Part shown: in pieces, positions 37,801-49,800 of the stretch | Layout: every line of letters starts with the position of its first letter | Position numbering within the stretch: position 1 is the stretch's first letter | NCBI GenBank assembly: GCA_030562195.1 | Contig: JAUJPP010000012.1 | Span: 10,230,001 to 10,294,000, forward strand | Length of the DNA stretch: 64,000 nt | Direction: 5' to 3' | From: Nipponacmea schrenckii | Taxonomy: Eukaryota; Mollusca; Gastropoda; Lottiidae | The notes under the pieces: generated by a model | Seen by the model: the letters and a program-made list of their open reading frames with translations, nothing else | Databases searched by the model: none | What the model was told of the DNA's origin: nothing | Translations under genes and position numbers: made by a program

Positions 37801-40800
37801 AAAGATCCGCGTTGGATGTACGAAAATATGAAATATATGAACAGGAAGTAACGTTTAACTGTGTGATCTGAACACGGCATTACTTCCTGAATCTAATACG
37901 ACAAAACGAAATGTTACGACGACGGTCTGTTAGTTCCATGAGTTAATTTAATGAAGTGAAATGAAATGAGTGGGGTTTTGCGTCTACTCTTCTGCGCCTT
38001 ATGGGCTAATGGGAAACGCCCGTGTAATGAGGGAAATTTTGCTGAGATGGCAACCTACGCATTTTGCGATCCCAACTGTCGAGGGATCTTTAACATACAT
38101 GTTTTAGGAGGTGGCCCGTGGTCAATAAAATGAACGATGAAATAGGCTGGATCACTAGCCTCAAGGTCTTAAAGTTGCATTCAAATCATTTGGACCTCTT
38201 GAAAAATCCAAATACTAGTCAATCTGGTATTAAAATAGGCCTATATGAAATAAATCAGAACTGCATATAACCTAGGAAGAAGTCACGAGAACAGTCCAAG
38301 ATAAAGCGAAACGGAGATCTGTGTTCCTACTGGGTAGATGATTAACAGTTACAGTGTTAAATAAAACTATATCATTCCTCGGTAAAATGCCACAGAAAAC
38401 GCGCCCCTAACCATTCTTGGTAACTTTATTATTCGGAGACAATCTTATGGCCAGCGTACTGAAAATTAAATTAGACTTTTTGTTCTATTATGTAAGCTTC
38501 TTTATGATTTGATTTGCTTTAAAACAGCTATTACTTAATTACGACGAACCACGAAATTTTTTTTTTATCATTGAATAAAATGTTTATTTTGTCTGTTGAA
38601 ATCACAATTTCTTCTCAACCTACATTTTGCGATGGGACAAATAAGAAATGTCAATATATTTCCTTTATGGTGAAATACCTTGTAGGTTTGCCAAGTAAAG
38701 TTCACTGTGCTTCTCAGTGCTACTGGCTGCACCTATTGAGTAATTGCTGTACTGTTCAAATGATCCAGTTACTGACAGACCCATATTTCCATAGTGCACG
38801 CCTTTGTACCACACTTCTCTACATTTTTATATTTTCACAGATAACGAACGCAAAACACTGACATAATTGGATATATTTCAAAATTTGCATCTGCAGTTAC
38901 GAGTGTATTTCGATCAGTCAATGATGGCCAGAAGGTCAAGAACAGATACCGAGACACGAGTTTCCGTAACATTTAATTTGTCAACAGTACATGTAATTCA
39001 TATGCCAATATAAGAATTAAGTATGCTTCACAAGTTGTACCAATATAACACTGAATTATGCAACGTTTTTCTTTTTAAGTAGGTAACTATGCTGCAAGGT
39101 GGAAGAATGCAGTTGGAGATACTTACCATAAATTATCATCTACTTGAAGTGTGTTATTATTATCTATATTTACTGGACATGACTGACCATTTTGACAACC
39201 ACAGAGACTGTTCACCAAGTAATCGTCACCTTTATTCTCTGTAGAATCTTGGTAAATGGTACTACAGATGGTGTTAGCTGACGGACATTCTGGTCGTGGT
39301 TCGTCCTGAAATTATCCCAAAGTGAATTGCAGGTGCATCTAGTTTGTAAATGTAGGCGAGAGAGGAAATGTAAATAGGATAACTATTATATTTCAACATG
39401 CCTATTACCATTTATAAAACATTTTTCTGGAAACGAATTCTTTGTTATTAAAAGTCAATCTATATAAATCAGGAATATTATCCAGATGTTCTCATGGGAT
39501 CTGACGACGAATTGGACAATTAAGTGCTCAATAAATGTCATATTTGATCACTCCCCTGTGTGAAATTTATTAATGGCTAGGAGTCAATTCTCATATCAAA
39601 GACAAAATATTGAAAAGTCTCACAATACACTCAGCAAAAATAACATAAAAGAGCAGAATAAAGTCATTTACCAGAAAGAGAAACCTAATTATTAGCTATT
39701 ACAACCGTACTGATGTCCGACGCGGTATAATCATAATTTATTAATGATGTTATAAATTTTTCTGTCATAGGCAGATAGGTTCAGAATATTATATTATATT
39801 GATGACCTTACGTCACAAATAAGTAATAATAACGGTCAAAGGAAAGGTATTCCTAATAATAAAATCTTTTCTTTGCGCATGGGTCTTTGAATTTTATGTC
39901 CATTACGCCAAATCCTTGAGACAACTCTAGATAGATACGAAGATAATTATTTGACCTTGCTGCAATTCATGTAATCATTTAGGACTACGAACATATCTGC
40001 ATGTTTTAAGAAGCCTGTAACTACTTCAGGATAGAGTGAAGGGAGTGGCATCAATGACTATACAAGTACAGGTAACTTGGATTAAACGTATTAGAAAGGT
40101 ATTTTGGATTATAACGTATCTTTAATACAAATACAATATAATTAACCTTTAGGGTAATCAGTGGTATACATGGAACTAAGCTTATTTCTGTAATTGTTGA
40201 GGACGCAGTTAGTAGTATTTAGACGTGAATTTATGAGTTTTTGTTTACGTTTTAATTTCTTTGATCTGAAACTGGAACTGTAATAAATATACCTCGATCT
40301 CGGCAAACATCTAGATGATGCCATACGAGTATTCAATACGGTTATGCCCTCAAAAATACTGGGCCAATTTACTCATTGTTCACAGCATGGTATTGTCATG
40401 GATTCATAACACTAAAGTGTTAAAGTTCATTTCCTTCCATTTTCGTTAGTTGCAACCATTAGCATTTCTTTTGAAATAAGGCGAGTCAAGTCATGTTAGG
40501 AAAGTAGTCAGCCATCGTCATCTGATGTGAGAACTGTTTAACACATATATAGAAACAATTAATATCATTTGTCTCTTATATCTGACATTAATTGTAGATC
40601 TTGGATACCACATCAAGCTTGCTATACGGATGATAGTATAAAATAGCCCTGGGCTACAGGAATAAATGAAATAGATAAGGCTCCAATCAGACGTTGAAGG
40701 TGTTAGTAGGTCAGAATATACTCTCTTGTAATAGAGACAAATAAGATCAGATACGATCCTGCTCGTGAGGTAACCACGTGGTTCATCAATACGGTAAACA

Positions 40801-43800
40801 TGGAAGTACAATAAACAACATTGATAGCTCATTTCGACAAATAACATATTCCCTATCAATACCTTTTTCGGAATAATCAAGCTTCAAGCTTTACGTTTTC
40901 AACAAAGTAAGTTGTACTGATTTAAACCAGGTTTCGCATGAAAGAATATAAATACTTTGTTAGCGATATCAACTCAAAACAGACTGCAAAATTTCCAGAT
41001 CAAATAGAAAACTCTAAGATCAACAGAAGGAAGCTAACCAGTCGACCAAGAAATTCAGATTCTGTCTGATTGTAGTAGCAGTAAGCGATGGAAGCGATTC
41101 TTACCAATTTCAGACAGAATCGTTGAATTGAAAGACGAATAGCAAATAGGAAGAGGTCACAATAATGAATAAAATTATGATGGATGTGGATGTTAAAGTC
41201 AAACTTTCTGCTCCCACTTTGGCAAAAAAGTTGCGATGAGGAAAACCTTGCATAGGTTGCAGATGTTGAATATAATTTTGTTATCAATCAGTCGAAAGGT
41301 TTAGAGTGAAGGTATCATTAAAGGGACCAGAACAGGATACAATTATATTTAATTTTGTGTAGCCTATAATATATTGCCTCTAATCCCATGTAGTAACATT
41401 ATATCTGAAAATACGAGAACCATCAATTTTCACCAACTGAATTGACACACAAGTTATGGAAGTGATATTACTTTGACAAAATAATGAAATTTTATCAATT
41501 GTGTGGACGAAATGACTGAACTAACTGATATCACATCTAATAGGGAAAGAGCTCTGAAGACATGTTCAAAAGTTGTTATTTGTTTGATATTTCAAATAAA
41601 ACCTGTTAAAGACAAATGGACTTTTCATGTTGGTTTATTACAATGTGTTTCAATATGTATGGTCAAGGATAACGAAGTAGCTTTGAAGTTGGATTTAAGC
41701 CTACGTCTTTCGCTGTCAGTGATTTGCTTTAGAAAAATAAACTTGCAAGAGACAGTGATAGACACTTAATTTGGTCTGCTTTGAATCACAGCATGTACTT
41801 AGCAAGACTTGTTGCGTCCTTTATTTATCTTCTTATGTATATACATTAAAAAACAAGTCCTTATTATCCGAGCTGGAAACTAAATGTAAAACAACATATT
41901 GCTCGCAGTTAATAAACTTTTCATACGAGGAAGCATGTCCATGAGGAGGTGTTTCATAATGAAAAGTGGCATCGATTGTCTAGAAGGGTCAACACCCCCT
42001 GTATAGCATCATACTAGAAATACTCAATATTACACTATATGTTATGTATATTATAGAGCATCTGATAGCAAATCGGCATTTCAATTGTGATGACATGTAA
42101 AATAAACTCTCTCAACCGATTGTCAGGCTAAGGAGGTCAGTTTAGCCTCGCCCTGGGATACTTATACCTTTACGCACCTGGGTCATTATCCAAATCAAAT
42201 ACGTGTGTTTAGAGTAAATTATAAATAATCTAGTTTAGACTAGACGTGTAATTAGTTGGTAATGTTTCCAGTTAAATTATTCATACTACATATTTGTTTT
42301 TATCTATAGTTTATATTTACATTATCTCCTTATTATTAAAAGGATTTATCGGACTGTATATGCGTGTTACACAAATTTTCAGAATTAGTAATATAATACA
42401 TAGATTGTAAAGGAAATAAAATGCTAATTTTCTTCACTTAATTGGGCTTATGATGACGGGAAATAACGTGCAGATTTCGCAGTAGTTTCGATTTCCAAAT
42501 ATCAGGATCTTTAATGTGCACAACATGTAGTACACTAGCACACGTTTCATTGTTCCATCCGAAGAAATTAAAAGACCCCTTTACCATACCAACAGATCCG
42601 ATATGCATCACGGAAAAATTTGGAAGTTATAATCTCGACCAGAATGTTCATGTTTTAGAGAGTGGCAGTATACAAATCAGAAAAAACCCTCACTATAAGG
42701 TCACTAAAACTACACGAGAGCAAAGTATTTTAGAAAGATCTTTTAAGATAGCATTAGAGAAAGTTTCTGCCACGTCAATCAAGTTATCTTTTAAATTTAA
42801 AATACAGACGACCAAATGAAGTGGTATGAACAACGCAAAGGTGTGATGTCGTTTCGTGCATTGAGATATATTACAACGGAAGTGATAGAAATATGGACCA
42901 GAATTATCTGATGAAGTGTCTGTATTGACGACAGTTTTATATCGTGTTTCCTCGTCTTCTGAGAGTAAGTTATCCGTCAAAACCAAAGTGGTTAGAGCCA
43001 TTCCTCCCAGAGATATCACACAGATGATAAATTCGGTGATTGTTTCGGAAGTAACCATTACTCACTAGTATAGCACTGAGAGACGAGTTGTGATTAAAAC
43101 GTTTCCTCCTTATACGTACTAGAAAATTCATTTCCGATTGTTCTTTGAAGAAACAGGGTAACCAAGATTTGGGCTGAAGTGTGAGCTGATTTACATACAT
43201 AACATATTGTATAATATTTATATCATAGTTAACAAGCAGGGTTAAAACTGAATGACATTGAGCAGCATTCTGAACATGGCCGGAATTCAATAAGACTAAA
43301 TGCCACGTAATGTAGCAGCGATTAAACTGCCAGGAACTAACAATCAACATAATTTCACAATTTGAGATTAAGTGTTTTCTGTATTCTATTGAACATAGCC
43401 ACAGAGAGCTTTTAACTGGAGGTAATATGATCGGAAACCGTTCGAGTAAATTGATACTTAAGTAACATCTCAACATCGTAATTAGCTTTAACATGGTTTG
43501 TAATGGACAACAAAGGATGAAATGGACAATAATCGAGATTTATTTGAAAATATTAATGTAAATAATTGTATGTCTTGGGTAAAATATCCATAGCAATTGT
43601 TTGTCCCTCGGACTTGATTTTAATTGCACACACATCTACTTGCACTGATATCGAATATAAGTGCAATTTTATCCTCGAGTGATTTTATTCCGAGGAGGAC
43701 TAAATAATATAGGTATTGTTCCAATGGACAACTTTGAAATTAGTATATTAATCACGGTCACTGATAAAATCAATATAACTGTTTACGTGCATCTGTAACA

Positions 43801-46800
43801 CATTAACCAATAAACTTAGTTGGTACAAATCCCCGATTACTTACCTTAAAGGTAACACTTCCCAGTATTTACAGTCAACATACTGGTAAATTTTACCTAA
43901 TGAGCCACTCGTGAATCTTAATCAACAATTAATTCTGAGAATATCTCTGGAGTAGGCGGTTTTCTTTAATGTAGATGTTAAAACTAAATAGCAGGATCGG
44001 TTATCGGTCATTTTTCTCCTCCAGTGTCTGATAATAATTGAATCAAATATACCAATAATATAGCGTATAATGGCTAATAACCTGATATATCATTGTATCA
44101 TCGACTTATTTAATGCTTGGCATATTAGGTGCTGAATTCTCAGATAAATAATGGTAAATCTCGACGTAAATGTAACAATACTTATAATTCGACGTTATTC
44201 GAAAATGGGCCAACCGTTATGATTTATGGTGATCTGTGCTTGTTCTGATATTGCTTTATTTCAATGACATCCTTAAAATTACATAAATCATTGGCTAAAT
44301 GGACAATAACTGTTTCCGGTTTAATATTTACTGCTGAAACCGGAAGTAGAATAAATAATGTCTTCATAGTTATAATTTACGAATCTTTTTTCCAACAAAA
44401 CCAAGTTGGTCTTAAGATTGAAAATGATGGAATTTTGTCAGCGATATTATTTTAATGAGACACATCTCTGTTAGTCATAGAATCGTCGAACTTGTACCCA
44501 ATCTTATTCAGAAAATTATCGGAAGATAATCAACAGCTACCAACTACATTTTCCTCTATGTATGCCTTAGTACCAGAAAGGGCTCAAGCCCAGAACCTGA
44601 CCTAACCTAACTTCCCAACCCCCTTAAACACTAAACCTATCCCAGTCAAACCACCAGAAACAGATTGCTCGGTTGTTTCACATTAGATTTTAAAAGAAGG
44701 TATTGGAATCATACAAAGAAAATTGTGATCTGGTTGATGATCTTCATTGCTCATCGAAGAAAACAAAATGTATAAATGGACTGCTTAAAGCATCTGGTTT
44801 CAGATGAAAATCAATCTGCAAGTTTAACGAAATACCAGATTGTGTGAATGACGCTGATGCAACAGCTAATTCTTAGATATTTCAATTCCTAAATATTGTG
44901 TACTTTTAAAAGGTTAAAGATAGTTTGATATTAATAGAGAAAAAAATGGAAAATATTAGTTTACTTGGTACAAGCTGTCATTAATTAGAATATGCCCTGT
45001 GGGTTAATCATGAGGTCATTGATTTTTAAATGATTTATCATGAGAAATGTCAATCCTTAACGTTTGGAAGATGACATTTGCTTTAATGTGCTTGATTGGA
45101 CTCTAATGAAATTCGTCGATCAGTGCTATCCAATATTGCAATTTTGACATGGAAATGAAACGATCCTAAACAACTAATAGAGATACCCACATACATTTTA
45201 TCATACCCATTTGAAACATGTGTATATTTTTATGTTTAGTTTGTCGAAGACGTGTTCCTTTGGGCAACACAATATATGCAGCCTTTTTTTTCAATTTCCA
45301 AAGATCTTGAACTGCAAAGCCTTTGTCTAGATATATTGCAACATTCGAACCCCAAGATGTATTCCCATATTAGCCCATTAGACCAGTATTATTGAGAGAG
45401 GGGAAATAGGTGACCCGGTTTGACAAAAGGTTTCATCTTGATCTATGCCGTGATCAAAATCCTACACGTGCAAGAGTCTAAGTGACTGGGTCATCGCAGA
45501 CTGGCCATTACCCAATAAGATTTTGACCTCTATTTCGCTCAATATTTCCAGTGACCATTGAAGATATAAAGTAGGTTAATGATAGTGTTAAAATGTTTCA
45601 AGATATTAAAACTCTTCAGAGACAATTGAATTGAATTCTTATCCTCTTGCTGGGAATTGAGATTTCCTTGTGTGCATTATCAATATCGAACACCCCAATG
45701 GAAAATTATAATTTGATTGGGATGTTCATTTGGGGTTTTAATGCCCTCTTAAAGAGATGTTCAAAGGCGAAGTTTTAAACTTTCTCGAAACATTACTTTG
45801 TTTTCTTTTGAACATAAAGGTAACATTTCCTTTATTTCGCGTGAAATCGCCAAATCAGTACAAACCTTCAAGTAGATCAATACATCGTCAGGTTAATATA
45901 CCTCACAGTTCAGCAATATCCGAATTTTTCTATTTCGTTTCTTTTCAATAAATAAACCTGATTAAACTGATTTAATTATTAACAAATATTACGCAAAGAA
46001 GATCAGATTCTATTCAATTAACGGGCCCGTTTGGGTTTAAAATCGTTACACTGCACCGCCCACATGGGTAATTTACTAGATGATATACTACATAAAGTTT
46101 AAACAATTAAATTCTTTACATTACATTAGATTCATTAGTATAACATTTCAATACATTCATTGATTTTTTCGATAATCCCATTTCATACAGTTTCACGTTT
46201 CAAATCCGAAACCAAATACACATAATTATGATATGGATACATAGGCATTTAACTTTAGTTTTAGTTTTTCGAGGCCAGGAACTAAACTGAAAGAACTGTC
46301 GGAATTGGTCTTACGGCAACTTGAAATATTCTTGTATAGATTTAAGAAAGATAGTGTTAACTAAATTATCAGATGATCTTAAATATTTCCATTCATTATA
46401 TTATATGATTATCATATGTGTGCAAATACTATAGTGTGATAAGAATTTAAGTTTTCAAATCTCAAAAGTTTTTCACTAACTGTGAAATTTGACTGAAAGT
46501 ATAAACGTATTTATGCCTTCCTTGATAAGCAAACGAAAATAGATGTGCCATCGGATTACCGGACATCCCCTTAATCATTGATATCAGTATTCTTTCAAGT
46601 CCTTGGCCCCAAGATAGCTTAATATTTCCTATATTGTTTTGTCATTAGTTTTATTACATTAGTACCAAACATCATTACTATAATGTTATAATGTTATAAT
46701 TAAGGAAATGAACCATGGATATTTCAAAAGTCGTAATAACTACAATACCATTAATGATATAGAAATACAGTCATTGATTCTGATTCTGAAAGTTATATTT

Positions 46801-49800
46801 GTGAACAATGTTTGCCTTCATGTCACATCTCAAATAGGCGATCTTCCTGGTGGACCAAAACTGCTAAATGTTTTCGCCAAATGTACCTTGTACACCAACC
46901 AGAACCTTCGATGCTCGCCGAATTTTCATTATTTGGGTGAAACCCTTCCAGGCCGTTCCAAACACATATGCGCCAAAGAAGACAGCAGAGGCGACTTTGG
47001 TATCCAGAATCAAACTAAATATTTTTTTTCTCTTTGACAGAACAAATATATAGTAAGCGTTCCCTATCTAAATATTTATTCTATGATTATAATGGATTGT
47101 TTGTGCATGTAAAAAAAAATTAACTATGGTTTCCATATTTTTTTTTGTTTTTAACAGAACTAATTACATCTTATAAAAAATAGTTTACAATTTCAAAAAT
47201 AATTTGCTTTGTCAGTACCAATTTTTTCACAATATTTCAACAGTTAACTGTTTTTAAACACTTTTCAATGACTTGAAAGCAATTTATCTTTCAAATTATA
47301 TAAGGTGTAATAAAATAGAAATAAAATTTGAATACAGAATGATAAATGTTGTGATATTTTAATGAAAGTTGTGTGGAGTTTAACCAGCCTCATAACATAC
47401 AATTATTTCCGTGACTGACCTATTTATTCTCCGTAATTGATTGTCAGATATTGAAACCTGTATAGAATTATTTTGTTTGACACCTACTCTGTTCTTTCCA
47501 AAGATAAGCGGTAAGAGGTGTTAAAATGGGAAAAAGAATTAAATAAAATATACATGTATTGTAGTGTTATAATTTGTTAAATGGGTCGAGACTCTTTTCT
47601 TACCAAGCTAAAATAATTTTATCCATTCATCCATACATCTTAATTTAATTTTAATACAAACATCAGTAGATAACTTTTATTCAATAGAATACAATACGTG
47701 ATAACATAACTAGTTAACCCTCCTTGCTGTGTTTTCATTTTCTCTGTTAGATTAGAGGAAAGTTTCAAGTAACATTGTATTGTCAGTCCATTATTAAATC
47801 ATGCATGGTAATTAATCTAATAATGTTGTGTTTGATCTCATTCCTTAAGGTACTTGATAACGTTATGCTTGCTATATAGCCCGATAAATTTGCCGTACCA
47901 ATTTTTCTCAACCGTGCTATTTTATAGAGGGGCTGTGGCTGAATCACATCAATATCACGGTAAAGCCTACAATCTAACATCATCAAGAAAGTTTTCTATG
48001 TTGCGGCATAGACTAGATACAAGTCGTTTGAAGTTCACGTGATTTAGATTTATCATGAATAAGATATGATAACAGACTGAGTATACAGACTGATCTGTAA
48101 AATAACTTCAAGCTTCCTTTCTTTTGGCAAGACTTGGGTACAATGATGACTTAAATTATTAAACGATGCCGCACTATTCCATTAAATTATATCATGGTTG
48201 GTAGGACACAACACGTTGTGTAATATATAACTGTTGTAGGCCTAAGTGTGGAAGTAATTATAATTCAATGTTATTCAGGACCTTAAGTAATATGTATGTT
48301 GAACTGGTGCAATTTAGTGTTTGTAGAGAAAACTCTAATGCAATATTTTGCCAATTTTGAGAATTTAACTAAAATAAAATTTATGTAACTACGAAAATAT
48401 TAACATGCCTCATTTTGCAAAAACATTAAGCATTAACATGCTGCACCAAATACACTTATAATACCGTAATTTATCAAAACATACAACACTAAACCATAAA
48501 CGATCACATCCCACGGGGCATAATATCATATACTTTCATATAATACTGCATCCGGTTAACACTGTTTTAGATGGTGATATCGATGCCTTATGAAATCGAC
48601 TACCTTCTTGGACAAGGCGTCACATTTAGATGGAACGCAACCCCGAGGCCACAGGTATTAGAAACTGGAACTTTTAAGATCCCATATAACAAAAGGGAGA
48701 AAATTCATGTTTGTATGACACTGTAGATCTTTGTATATAAGTTCAGTTAGGTGCGGAACAGTAGCTCGTAAATCTCAATTGCATTGCTTCAGGCAGAAGT
48801 ATCAAATTATACATACATAATGATCAATGTTCTGATAACTACCCACGATATTTTCAATATCAGCTGACAATTAAATTATATTCTATTGAAAAAACCTAAT
48901 AAATATTTTCATAAAACAATATTTCAAAATATGGAAATTGGGATTGGTTTCAGAATTGTATATATTATCTAAACGCAATTGGTTTTTTTAGATTGTACCG
49001 CTCTCAATATACAATAATCGAAGGTAACATAATATAATTATAATATCCACATGCCAAGTTCTTTCCAATTTTAAGTTACATTTATTTCTCAAATTTTTAT
49101 ACTTATATGTCAGTGATTATTGTGTTTTCGACATCTCTTTCAAAAAGTATTTTTTATACATAACTGACATCGTTTTTAAATGTTTTTATTCTGCGATTTC
49201 AATGAATGGTAAGAATTGACTTCAAACGCATGGTGACCACTAAAACATTTGAATACATAGGAAACTATCATTTTGTTTAATCAGATGTTACCTTCACAAA
49301 GATATTTCTTTAACGTTTAAATTTGTCATGATACTTTATTACTACAGGTAACAGGTAACAAATGTTTTGGTGAACATCTACCAACGTCGTCATGGGTGCA
49401 ATAGATTATATACTGCAATCATAATAAAGGATATCTTTAAAGGGGCACAATCTTGATTTTTAGTGATCGTTTTGGGCCTTTGTTACATTTAAACAGTCCT
49501 CAGAAATACTCAAGCTCTAAGAAAATCGCAAAATACCTTGAAATATACCTCAAAAATTTCACTTTTTATTTTTTCCGTGCTGAACGCGGCTGGTCTTCAG
49601 TCAGTCTGAAAATTGTGTGTCCTGTTGACAAAATCTACAATTGTTATTACATGTACTTTCTTTTTGTTTTACCAGTGTGGGCCTGCGCAGTAGTCTATTT
49701 ATAACTCTTTCATTTTCCAATATGGCGGGACGTTCATAATATCTTAAGACATTATGATTTTCAAACACGGATAAATATGTATACCCATGGATTTGAAGGC

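Larger units (their letters stand above)
32882..39126 (-). other. Intron 2 of the neuropeptide gene
   Basis: About 6.2 kb. It carries an hAT-type foldback MITE (34208-34337), a short duplicated AT-rich block with an AAT run (about 35005-35165), an IS3EU-like element (35360-36722) and a SINE-like copy (about 37955-38150). The remainder is AT-rich with no coding signal that I can see. Confidence 0.65.

Noticed and set aside
42514..42819. 101-codon plus-strand ORF
   Set aside because: Its start lies in a SINE-like copy and it overlaps the opposite-strand ORF; no motif recognised.
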